From Anaerolineales bacterium (GTDB lineage: Bacteria; Chloroflexota; Anaerolineae; Anaerolineales; UBA4823): a stretch of DNA of 7,582 nucleotides. Under the pieces are notes generated by a model. The model worked only from the letters and a program-made list of their open reading frames with translations. It was not told the origin of the DNA and did no database searches. Below, in pieces: positions 1 to 6,492 of this stretch. The first letter of the stretch is position 1. Every line of letters begins with the position of its first letter. The stretch is taken from contig JALHTN010000707.1 of NCBI GenBank assembly GCA_022865865.1, positions 1 to 7,582 of the forward strand, written 5' to 3'. Made by a program: the position numbers and the translations under genes.

Positions 1-1136
1 GCCTCATAGTAACCGGCTGAGAGGGCATAGGTACCCAGCATGATCCGGCGTTTTACTTCCGGACCAAACTTACTTCCCCGGGTATTGCGATATATATCCC
101 ACATTTCATCAGCCGCAACACGTGGTCCATAGCGGATGCCATCAAAACGGGCCAGGTTTGCAGATGCTTCTGCAGGAGCAATCAGATAGTAGACTGGCAG
201 AGCCTGATCTGTATAAGGTAGGCTCACCCTTTCTACCTGGGCACCGAGTTTTTCAAACTGGTCGATCGCTCGTAAAACACCTTGTTCAACTTCCGGCTGT
301 ATCCCTTCAATGAAGTACTCTTCTGGTATTCCGATCCGCAGGCCATCCAGTTTTGGACTTCTGGCACCCAGATCGATCTCAGGAACAGGCAGTTCAACCG
401 TTGTCGCATCCAATCGATCGATTCCCGCCATACTCTCAAACAGCGGCAGGATATCGGCGGCTGAGCGGCCAAATGCGCCAACGACATCCAAAGATGAACC
501 ATAGGCCACCAACCCGTAGCGCGAGACCCGCCCATAAGTGGGTTTGATACCCGTCACACCACAAAACGAAGCTGGCTGCCGCACGCTCCCCCCGGTATCC
601 GTACCCAGGGCAACCGGCGCTAATCGAGCGGAAACAGCCGCCGCGCTGCCGCCGCTTGAGCCGCCCGGGACACGATTCAGGTCCCAGGGATTGCGAGTCG
701 GGCCATAAGCTGAATTTTCCGTGGACGATCCCATGGCGAATTCATCGGTGTTGGTTTTCCCTAAAATAACTGCGCCTGCCTGCCGCAAGCGCTTCACAAC
801 AGTAGCATTGAAAGGTGGTATAAAACCTTCCAGGATTTTCGAACCGCAGGTACAGGGCAAGCCCTTCACACACAGCACGTCCTTGACCGCTAACGGTATT
901 CCAATCAGGGCTGGTAAATTCTGGTCTGGCTCCCGGCGCCATGCTTGCAGCCTCTGATCGGCTTCATCTGCCTGGCTCAGGGAGATATCAGGATTTATCG
1001 CTAGGAATGCGTGCAAAGAGGGGTCCAGCTGCTCTATCCGGGCCAGATATGCCAACGTTATCTCCCGGCTGGACAAGGTCCCCGAGCGCAAGGCAATGAG
1101 CAATTCTCCGGGGGAGAGATCCACAATTTCGCTCAT
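1..1136 (-). CDS. gatA: GatA, amidase subunit of Asp/Glu-tRNA amidotransferase (3' end off window)
   Basis: This is the glutaminase/amidase subunit of GatCAB, a cytoplasmic enzyme. GatCAB converts mischarged Glu-tRNA(Gln), and often Asp-tRNA(Asn), to Gln-tRNA(Gln) or Asn-tRNA(Asn), using ammonia released from glutamine by GatA. I translated the minus strand by hand. It stays open from ATG at 1136 to the window edge, giving 378 residues of a protein usually about 480-490 long. The amidase-signature catalytic set is visible. Lys85 lies in GIPLAVKD, Ser160 in the Gly/Ser-rich motif GGSSGGSAAAV, and Ser184 in TDTGGSVRQPA. The spacings (75 and 24 residues) fit known GatA enzymes. The family motif APAEASANLARFDGIRYG lies further on. 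The gene starts 10 bp after the gatC stop. No strong Shine-Dalgarno lies close to the ATG; a GGAG inside the end of gatC may serve, which suggests translational coupling. gatB is not in the window. Confidence 0.97.
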   Translation of the reverse strand, partial: MSEIVDLSPGELLIALRSGTLSSREITLAYLARIEQLDPSLHAFLAINPDISLSQADEADQRLQAWRREPDQNLPALIGIPLAVKDVLCVKGLPCTCGSKILEGFIPPFNATVVKRLRQAGAVILGKTNTDEFAMGSSTENSAYGPTRNPWDLNRVPGGSSGGSAAAVSARLAPVALGTDTGGSVRQPASFCGVTGIKPTYGRVSRYGLVAYGSSLDVVGAFGRSAADILPLFESMAGIDRLDATTVELPVPEIDLGARSPKLDGLRIGIPEEYFIEGIQPEVEQGVLRAIDQFEKLGAQVERVSLPYTDQALPVYYLIAPAEASANLARFDGIRYGPRVAADEMWDIYRNTRGSKFGPEVKRRIMLGTYALSAGYYE

Positions 1137-1146
1137 GAAGTTGAAT

Positions 1147-1434
1147 TTACTCCAGTACTGGGGGGACGCGGAATTGACCTCTGGTGATCTCGGGTGCATT
1201 GTCCAGCAGCTCTTGCTGGCTCAGCCCGGGACGCACTTTGTCCTCTCGAAGAACACTGTCTGTCGTGATAACACTGGCAGTCGGAGAGATTCCGGTTGTA
1301 TCTACGGACTGCAGCCGGGCAGCATAATCAAGGATATCTGAAAGCTGTGCCGCATAACGCGCCTTTTCTTCACTCGATAACCGCAAGCGCGCTAATTCTG
1401 CAATATGCTCTACTTCTTCAAGGGTCAATTTCAT
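1147..1434 (-). CDS. gatC: GatC, small subunit of Asp/Glu-tRNA amidotransferase
   Basis: GatC is the roughly 95-residue subunit that wraps around the GatA-GatB interface and stabilises the amidotransferase. At 95 aa the length is exactly typical. The N-terminus MKLTLEEVEHIAELARLRL matches the family start, so ATG at 1434 is well supported. The rest also fits: a helical middle with QLSDILDYAARLQSVDT, then a C-terminal extended part with the usual LREDKV segment. It is the first gene of a gatC-gatA operon, with a 10-bp gap to gatA. No ribosome-binding site precedes the ATG: the six bases before it are CGCCCC, directly next to a perfect -10 element. The mRNA is therefore predicted to be leaderless. 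Confidence 0.95.
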   Translation of the reverse strand: MKLTLEEVEHIAELARLRLSSEEKARYAAQLSDILDYAARLQSVDTTGISPTASVITTDSVLREDKVRPGLSQQELLDNAPEITRGQFRVPPVLE

Positions 1435-1440
1435 GGGGCG

Positions 1441-1449
1441 ATTATATCA
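1441..1449 (-). promoter_or_regulatory. Extended -10 promoter of gatC-gatA, leaderless layout
   Basis: Read on the minus strand the sequence is TGATATAATCGCCCCATG. It has an extended -10 (TGnTATAAT) with a perfect TATAAT hexamer. Exactly six bases separate the hexamer from the gatC ATG, so the usual start site falls on the A of ATG. I see no good -35 hexamer at 15-19 bp, which is common for extended -10 promoters. The promoter call rests on the exact consensus and its placement; the leaderless start is inference. Confidence 0.7.
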
Positions 1450-2206
1450 TGCAGGCTCTTTTCCTCGCTCACCATGCAAACCTTTAGCATTATTAAATCC
1501 ATCATGTCGGCACCAATGATCAATTCCATTGTGTGGAGATTGGTTCTTAAAAGATAGAACACCCGGTAATCAGCGAATGACCCAAATCATCCATATTTTT
1601 TGCCAACAGCTCGCTTCGGCAAGGCATTGCCCCATGTGTAAAAGAACCATTGGGCGTTACTTGCCAAATTTATTGTACATTAAATCTCAGCCGAAATTGA
1701 TCCTTGTACTCCATATTTGAGGTACTGTTGATACATATCAACAAAGGAGTGCTGGAGCATTTACATTTTGAGTGAAAATGGTTGATTTATAAAGGGTGAC
1801 TTACACAATGGAACTTGGCTGGTCTGGGTACTGAAGGAGTAAATTCCGGATCGTGTAAACACATTTTTTTCGAATGTAATGATCCATTATTTGGAATTAT
1901 ATCTACATCTGGCTAGTGATTGATCTGAGATTGAATTGCGATATTTCTCCTTATAAGAAATGAAGTCAGTGAAAGGACCCTTGAGATTGCCAATTGAGCG
2001 GGATCTGAATTTTGAATCCAAGACATTGCAGGAATTGAGAGATGATCATCGTAGTGATAGGGAAAAGTGGATAAAATACCCGAAAAGATATTCGGTGCTT
2101 TATGTGTTATTTATAGGATAGATGCAAAATTTTAGTTTCCCAAGACAAACCACTTACAATAAGTTGCGAAATTATCACCCCCTGGAGTCTATGTTGTATT
2201 TGAAAT
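1450..2206. other. AT-rich intergenic stretch without a convincing gene
   Basis: About 750 bases separate gatC from the putative transposon end, and no recognisable gene lies here. The open frame at 1529-1720 on the plus strand (63 codons) has no good ribosome-binding site and no family resemblance. A 53-codon frame at 1960-2121 on the plus strand (starts MKSVKGPLRLPIERDLNF, ends YSVLYVLFIG) is charged in the middle and hydrophobic at the end. It lacks a Shine-Dalgarno and has a stop codon just upstream, so it may be a relic or chance. A near-perfect palindrome, GTTGATACATATCAAC (1727-1742), precedes an AAAGGAG sequence but no usable start codon follows. The stretch is clearly more AT-rich than gatCA and reads like decayed DNA. 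Confidence 0.5.
2203..2206. repeat. Left copy of 4-bp flanking direct repeat (possible target duplication)
   Basis: AAAT lies immediately outside the left inverted repeat. The same four bases lie immediately outside the right one at 6489-6492. Four bases can match by chance, especially A/T bases, so this supports the element only together with the inverted repeats. Confidence 0.45.
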
Positions 2207-2223
2207 CAGCCTGTTGAAAAAGT
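2207..2223 (+). repeat. Left terminal inverted repeat of the putative transposon
   Basis: CAGCCTGTTGAAAAAGT matches the complement of 6472-6488 at 16 of 17 bases; only the fourth base differs (C against G). Identity ends sharply after the GT. It points inward, as a transposon end should. Confidence 0.6.
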
Positions 2224-2460
2224 AAGTTGTTTATATTCCCCGCGCGGGTTACTCCTTCTTTCTACCCATTTGGGGAGGCACTGGCTACCTGGCGGTAGGC
2301 CGATGACTCAGCCCTATACCAGCGCTACGATAGTCTCCCGTGTTCCCTGGCCACGGCCCGATACCACAATGCTCAGGTGGTAACCTTATTCAGAAACCTC
2401 GATCTAGGCCTCGTCTACCTCAGCGTATTTGACCACGTTAAAGTGAGCAATCCGGGAAGT
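2224..2460. other. GC-richer non-coding stretch with small inverted repeats inside the left end
   Basis: Base composition changes abruptly from the AT-rich DNA left of the repeat to GC-richer DNA here. No gene is recognised. One plus-strand frame is open from about 2299 through the end of the HPF-like gene, without a start codon or family resemblance. Small inverted repeats are visible. CCCGCGCGGG (2238-2247) is a perfect palindrome. GGCTACC and GGTAGGCC (around 2283-2301) form an imperfect pair. TACCAC at 2362-2367 pairs with GTGGTA at 2377-2382. There is no T-run, so no clear terminator for the HPF-like gene. It could be an untranslated region, a structured RNA or old debris. Confidence 0.4.
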
Positions 2461-2790
2461 TTAGTAGTTTCGCTGTTGTTCACGACGTTCACGAACTTGC
2501 CGTTCAACAGCATCTAAAGCGCCATCCAGTGTGGATTGAAACTGCTCACCTTTTTCGGTAGCTGCGATATGATCTGATCCCATATAGACGACAATCGTTA
2601 CTTCGTATATATACGATGTCTGATGTCCTTGGGCAGGTTGCTTCAAGTTAACAACCCCGCCTGAAATGTCATTGTAACCTTCTGCCAATTTACTAAGCCG
2701 GTCTACAGCTAGGGTGTAGAATTCGTTCTCGCTTTTCTTCACATCATCAATTTCATTATTAAACTCAATAGGGAAATTTGCTTCGTCCAT
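2461..2790 (-). CDS. Divergent HPF/RaiA-like ribosome-associated protein
   Basis: A 109-residue soluble protein that resembles the ribosome hibernation/interface family (HPF, RaiA/YfiA). Members bind the 30S decoding site in the cytoplasm and silence or protect idle ribosomes. The likely fold order can be read: a helix around residues 15-37 (NEFYTLAVDRLSKLAEGYND), a strand near 44-50, a strand at 60-70 (YIYEVTIVVYMGSDHIAA), then a closing helix at 85-107 (TLDGALDAVERQVRERREQQ). That last helix echoes the HPF pattern where a paired-repeat helix ends in a charged ERQ...R run. There is no long C-terminal dimerisation domain, so it is of the short type. ATG at 2790 is supported by AAAGGAG at 2799-2805. 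The gene follows the release-factor-like gene on the same strand after 151 bp and could be co-transcribed or use its own weak promoter. The family call is by pattern and moderately sure. Confidence 0.6.
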   Translation of the reverse strand: MDEANFPIEFNNEIDDVKKSENEFYTLAVDRLSKLAEGYNDISGGVVNLKQPAQGHQTSYIYEVTIVVYMGSDHIAATEKGEQFQSTLDGALDAVERQVRERREQQRNY

Positions 2791-2813
2791 TTTTTCCTCT
2801 CCTTTGGTTTTTT

Positions 2814-2841
2814 AGAATAACATTAGCTTATCGTATAGCAA
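2814..2841 (-). promoter_or_regulatory. Weak candidate promoter of the HPF-like gene
   Basis: On the minus strand, TTGCTA (2836-2841) and TATTCT (2814-2819) are separated by 16 bp. They match the -35/-10 consensus at 4 and 5 of 6 bases. The site sits about 24 bp upstream of the start codon and leaves room for the AAAGGAG ribosome-binding site. This is a reading of a short AT-rich stretch, so chance is possible. Confidence 0.3.
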
Positions 2842-2941
2842 TGTGATTTGGTTTCTCGGGTTTCAGCCGCTGCACGCGGAATCGCTCGTGCTTCAACGCT
2901 ACAAAGCGCGCAGTCGCCAGGCTGATCACAATGACACTTGA

Positions 2942-4108
2942 TCAATAACGGAGCACAGCGGCGGCAGATGTCCCACTCGGCACTTTTTCTGGTTCCACGG
3001 CGTAGACTATTCCACCTTTCAAGTAGGTCTGAACGGCCGCCATGTCCAGCAGCGGCTCATCGCCGGACTCTATTTGATCATGGTTTTCAATCTCATTTGT
3101 AACTGGATTAAAGACACCCCATTGCTGCACTCCAGCGGCGACGAACAGCGTTTCAACCCGGCCATCATAAGCGGCCGGAACGATCTTTTCCAATGTGTCT
3201 GCGACTCGTTCGCTTGCCTGGCCGGCAAGTTGTTGGTAATGTGCGAAAGCCTCTTCTTGAGCTGCCTGAAAGAGTGGGCTAATGATGTCCCAGGCGCTTT
3301 TGTGCAACTCGTCCGCACTCAGCAAATCAGGGTTGCCCTTGATGACCGCGTCGATCAAGTTCGGATACGTGTTGGCTTCTTTATAGATCGGAAGTAAGTA
3401 TTCGACTCCCGCCAACGCGAGCGGTACACGGTCTCCTTGAAGAAATTCTGTCAATCCATCCGAGACAAGGCGAAAGTAGTGCAGCAGCTCATTCTTGGCG
3501 CTTTCGTCGCTGCCACCGCCTTGCCCATGGAATGTTACGGAACCACTCCCGGACATCCCGCCGGTGGAACCAGAAGCATGGAGTTGAAGACTCATTTGAT
3601 GATTGACAGATGGGATGGCTTCAGCCAGACTGCCTCCCACCTGCCCGATGTCAACCTCACTGACGCTATCGCGCGTACCATTCAGCAACCTGACTTCGTT
3701 CTGGCTCAACGCCAGGATGTAGAATTGGCCGTCGCCAGTGAAGAGGGGCAGCAGCGGACTGATGTGGAAGTGGTCTATGACAACCATCAATTCTGCAAAA
3801 TTCAATGGGAGACGATAGCGACGAATTCTGTTGGAAGAGAGAAAAATCGCCAGACCATCGCTCTGATGCTGCCAGAAATAAGATTCCTGCAACAGCTTGC
3901 TGGCCGGCTCGAGCATGTTTTGTATATCGCGCCTGCCTACACCCTTATCCGATAGGTGCTTCTCAGCCTCTCCGAGCAGGTTTTTCAGCCGAATCGGATC
4001 CTGCTGGGTCTCCGCCCCAGTACGATGGGTCGGCATATAGATTGAAACACACCATTGCTGTTCTCTACGCATTAACTGTTCTAGCTCGGCCTTAGTCAAA
4101 ATATCCAT
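2942..4108 (-). CDS. Bacterial archaeo-eukaryotic release-factor-like protein (baeRF superfamily)
   Basis: A 388-residue soluble protein resembling the bacterial relatives of archaeal/eukaryotic release factor 1 (baeRF, a group I associate with baeRF families 3 and 7). By homology these are thought to act at the ribosome in peptide release, rescue or quality control; the exact activity is unknown. Three regions can be read. The N-terminal part (about 1-130) contains CVSIYMPTHRTG. The middle domain (about 130-255) holds a Gly/Ser-rich loop at 175-202, with GQGGGS at 195-200 where eRF1 has its GGQ loop, followed by a helix and PLALAGVEYLLPIYKEANTY. The C-terminal part (about 260-388) has the alternating pattern GRVETLFVAAG and a GIVYAVEPEKVPSG...AAAVLRY ending of eL30-like type. 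ATG at 4108 is supported by AAGGAG at 4116-4121. It is divergent from the recombinase and precedes the HPF-like gene on the same strand. No exact GGQ is present. Confidence 0.75.
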   Translation of the reverse strand: MDILTKAELEQLMRREQQWCVSIYMPTHRTGAETQQDPIRLKNLLGEAEKHLSDKGVGRRDIQNMLEPASKLLQESYFWQHQSDGLAIFLSSNRIRRYRLPLNFAELMVVIDHFHISPLLPLFTGDGQFYILALSQNEVRLLNGTRDSVSEVDIGQVGGSLAEAIPSVNHQMSLQLHASGSTGGMSGSGSVTFHGQGGGSDESAKNELLHYFRLVSDGLTEFLQGDRVPLALAGVEYLLPIYKEANTYPNLIDAVIKGNPDLLSADELHKSAWDIISPLFQAAQEEAFAHYQQLAGQASERVADTLEKIVPAAYDGRVETLFVAAGVQQWGVFNPVTNEIENHDQIESGDEPLLDMAAVQTYLKGGIVYAVEPEKVPSGTSAAAVLRY

Positions 4109-4280
4109 TTTCTTTCTCCTTGTAAAAATACGCTATACCTCGTGATCCTTGCCTTCGACCACGTCCTCACCGCGCGACCCAGTGTGACCATTGCCGTCGG
4201 GTTGCCCAGAGCCGCTCGGCCCAGTCGTGACCTGCCCCCATTATTTGTACAAGTTCTTATGTTAGTCGAACTGACTGAAA

Positions 4281-4309
4281 TTGGGAAGGCTTCAGCATGT
4301 AAACATAAT
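4281..4309 (+). promoter_or_regulatory. Candidate promoter upstream of the recombinase
   Basis: TTGGGA (4281-4286) and CATAAT (4304-4309) are separated by 17 bp. They match the -35 and -10 consensus at 4 and 5 of 6 bases. Transcription would begin near 4316, next to a perfect GTGTACAC palindrome (4317-4324). It would meet a strong terminator hairpin some 20 bases further on. It is the best promoter match in this divergent region and the likely driver of the recombinase-transposase pair. Confidence 0.45.
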
Positions 4310-4334
4310 AACCATTGTGTACACTTGATATGGA

Positions 4335-4365
4335 AAAGGGCCGATGATTCGGCTCTTGTTTTTTG
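4335..4365 (+). terminator. Rho-independent terminator upstream of the recombinase
   Basis: The stem AGGGCCGA (4337-4344) pairs with TCGGCTCT (4349-4356): eight pairs including one G-T, closed by a TGAT loop. An A-run precedes it and TGTTTTTTG follows, giving a U-rich tail on the plus strand. No plus-strand gene ends upstream of it. It would therefore terminate either a short leader started near 4316 (about 50 nt) or read-through entering the recombinase operon. On the minus strand the T-run is short, so that direction is weaker. Confidence 0.75.
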
Positions 4366-4391
4366 TTTTCACTTCTGCTACCGTGTTTTTA

Positions 4392-4427
4392 GTGAACAGA
4401 ATATCCTGAAGGACATTTTCTGTTCAC
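4392..4427. repeat. Interrupted inverted repeat just upstream of the recombinase
   Basis: GTGAACAGAA (4392-4401) is a perfect inverted match to TTCTGTTCAC (4418-4427). Inside them a second pair, TCC (4404-4406) and GGA (4411-4413), closes on a TGAA loop. The whole can fold into one long imperfect hairpin. There is no T-run, so it is not a terminator. It ends 8 bp before the recombinase ATG. It could be a recombinase-binding site, an operator, or an RNA hairpin controlling translation; nothing in the sequence decides between these. Confidence 0.6.
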
Positions 4428-4435
4428 CAGAATCT

Positions 4436-5023
4436 ATGAACTTTGTTGAACCCATTCGCGATCGGAAAAAGATTGCACAAATCAAAAACCAGTTGCGCGG
4501 GCAGGGGCGTTTACGCGATCTGTTGTTGTTTACGATGGGAATCAACTCCGCATTGCGCATTTCTGATTTACTGCAATTGCGGATTGGTCATTTTCTGGAT
4601 GACCAGAGAGGTTACAAACAGCGCTTCTGGATTCACGAACAGAAACGGAACAAACGACACGAAGTAGTGATCAACCAAAGTATCCGAGAAGCGCTTGAAG
4701 AATATTTGGCAGCTTTCCCTGGTGTTGCCAATAACCCCAAGAACTCCGTGTTCTTCAACACCAAGACGAATACCTACTCCAAACCAATCAAGCGAGGACA
4801 GGCCTGGAAGTTCATCGTTTCTATTTGCCATGGTGTTGGACTGCGAGGTAATTACGGTACCCACAGCTTGAGGAAAACCTGGGGATATCACGCCCGGTTG
4901 CAGGGAGTGGATTGAGCCTTGATCATGTATAAACTGAATCACAACAGCATTGCCTACACCAAACGCTATCTCGGTATCACCGACGCTGAACTCCAGGCTG
5001 TTATCCAACGCCTCAATCTCTAA
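4436..5023 (+). pseudogene. Catalytic-domain-only tyrosine recombinase, broken by in-frame TGA
   Basis: A small tyrosine recombinase/integrase of 195 residues if the stop is read through. It has roughly the FimB/FimE size and no N-terminal core-binding domain. Such enzymes cut and rejoin DNA through a covalent 3'-phosphotyrosine. Catalytic residues visible: Arg41 (SALRISDLL), Lys70 or Lys73 (EQKRNKRHEV), and His143/Arg146 (THSLRKT). TGA at 4913-4915 then interrupts codon 160. The same frame continues with His169 (KLNHNS) and the nucleophile Tyr178 (YTKRYLGI) to TAA at 5021-5023. The 159-residue product lacks the nucleophile and should be inactive. A single base change from a leucine TTA would create this stop. 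ATG at 4436 fits the family start; the frame is open upstream to 4142 but that stretch resembles nothing. No Shine-Dalgarno lies close to the start, and the inverted repeat at 4392-4427 lies right before it. Confidence 0.85.
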
Positions 5024-6471
5024 GCTTCCCGGGAGCGATACTATGATGGGTTATATGATCAAGCACTTCCAGGTGCATCGGGAGCTCTCCCTGGATAACC
5101 TGATCCCGGCAGATAACTTCTACCGCCAAGTAGAAGAAGACGTCGATTTCAGCTTTGTCCGGGATCTGGTCCAGCACCTATACTCTGATTTCGGACGGCC
5201 GTCGATTGATCCGGTCGTCTTCTTCAAGCTGCAGTTGATCGCCTTCTTTGAAGGGATCCGGTCTGAACGGCAGTTGATGGAACTGGTCCATCTGAATATC
5301 GCCCACCGCTGGTTCATCGGGTAGGACTTTCCTGAAGCAGTTCCCGATCACAGCAGCTTGAGCAAGATACGGGAGCGCTACGGCCTGGAGGTCTTTCACC
5401 AATTCTTCGAAAAGATCGTTGAGCTGTGTGCTGCGGCGGGATTGGTTTGGGGTGAGGAGCTGTATTTCGACGGAACCAAGGTCCGGGCCAATACAGACAT
5501 TCGCGGGCTGATCGATCGGGCTGAATATGAGGCTAAACAGCATTTGGAAGAACTCTGGGGACCGCATGAGAAAGTGTCAACAACAGAAACCCTGTCCGAT
5601 TTGGTTGAGAAATACAACGGAGAACAAATAATCGGAACGCGGAAATCGTCTTACCAACGGCTCGCGGACGAGAAGGTTAGCCCCGTCGATCCCGCTGCCT
5701 CTCCCATGAGACCCTCCGGAGGCGGCAGTACTGTCCTGGGCTACCATGACCATTATGTTGTGGATGGAGGTAAGGCCAGGATCATCTTGAGCGCCCTGGT
5801 CACACCGGCGTCTATCATGGACAACACTCCGCTGCTGGAGATGGTGGATTGGGTTTGTGACCGCTGGCAGTTGAAGCCCAAGATTGCCAGCGGGGATGCG
5901 AAATATGGTACAGTTCCGAATATCGTTGGCTTGGAAAAACGGGGGCTCAAAGCTTATATCCCCATTCCAAATCTGAGCAAACGGACCGATTATTTTCCTG
6001 CGAGCCAATTTAAATACGATCCTGAAAATGATCAATATCGATGCCCCCAGGGACAATTCCTCACTCTTTTTTCCCGGCGGAAGACAGAAGAAGTTTTCGT
6101 TTATCGAGGGGAGGCTGAGGTTTGCAATACTTGTCCAGTGAAGGAGGCCTGCACCGGCAGCAAAAGTGGCAGACATATTTTCCGTTCTTTCCACCAGGTA
6201 TATCTCGACCGGGTAGCTGCTTATTCACAAACAAAAGCCTACAATAAAGCGATGCGGAAACGTGGGGTTTGGGTCGAACCCTTGTTTGGGGAGGCGAAGA
6301 ATTTTCACCGGTTGAGACGTTTCCGGTTGAGGGGCCTGCAGAAAGCCAACATCGAAGGAGTGATGATCGCAGCGGGGAAAAACCTAAAAAGGCTGCTCAA
6401 GAACTACCTGGAAAAACTGTTTTCTTTTTTTCGAAAGATGGCTCTACGGCCTGTTTTCCCCGATATCGTGG

Positions 6472-6488
6472 ACTTTTTCAACAGCCTG
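6472..6488 (-). repeat. Right terminal inverted repeat of the putative transposon
   Basis: On the minus strand this is CAGGCTGTTGAAAAAGT, a 16/17 match to 2207-2223 in the opposite orientation. It lies inside the 3' end of the transposase reading frame, encoding FFNSL. Confidence 0.65.
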
Positions 6489-6492
6489 AAAT
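6489..6492. repeat. Right copy of 4-bp flanking direct repeat (possible target duplication)
   Basis: AAAT directly follows the right inverted repeat and equals the four bases before the left one (2203-2206). Short and A/T only, so it is weak evidence on its own. Confidence 0.45.

Larger units (their letters stand above)
2207..6488. mobile_element. Putative 4.28-kb IS1182-type transposon with passenger genes, probably inactive
   Basis: The segment is bounded by inverted repeats: CAGCCTGTTGAAAAAGT at the left, and the complement of CAGGCTGTTGAAAAAGT at the right. They match at 16 of 17 positions and AAAT flanks both. Sequences of this CTGTTGAAAAAGT type are, from memory, common at the ends of IS1182-like elements, and an IS1182-family transposase lies just inside the right end. 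Ordinary IS1182 elements are about 1.5-1.9 kb. The extra 2.4 kb here holds an HPF-like gene, a release-factor-like gene and a tyrosine recombinase. No closer left end is evident between the recombinase and the transposase. Both recombinase and transposase carry an in-frame stop, so movement would need a functional copy elsewhere. The alternative is that the left repeat is a relic of a different insertion. Confidence 0.5.

Noticed and set aside
1529..1720. 63-codon plus-strand frame with a CPMCKR motif
   Set aside because: No Shine-Dalgarno, a lone cysteine pair and no partner motif; it lies in decayed AT-rich DNA.
3437..3955. 172-codon plus-strand open frame
   Set aside because: It lies entirely antisense to the well-supported baeRF-like gene and has no family features.
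4142..4435. N-terminal extension of the recombinase frame
   Set aside because: The frame is open, but the sequence resembles no core-binding domain, covers the promoter, terminator and inverted repeat, and the family-like start is MNFVEPIRDRKK at 4436.
4994..5002. CAGGCTGTT, equal to the first 9 bases of the right inverted repeat, as a closer left end of the IS1182 element
   Set aside because: The match stops after 9 bases (ATCCAAC follows instead of GAAAAAGT), it lies within the coding end of the recombinase, and the four bases before it (ACTC) do not match AAAT. It remains the main alternative to the far-left end.
4568..5008. 146-codon minus-strand open frame
   Set aside because: Antisense shadow of the recombinase; no motif or start signal.
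5577..6194. 205-codon minus-strand open frame
   Set aside because: Antisense shadow of the transposase coding frame, with no ribosome-binding site or recognisable motif.
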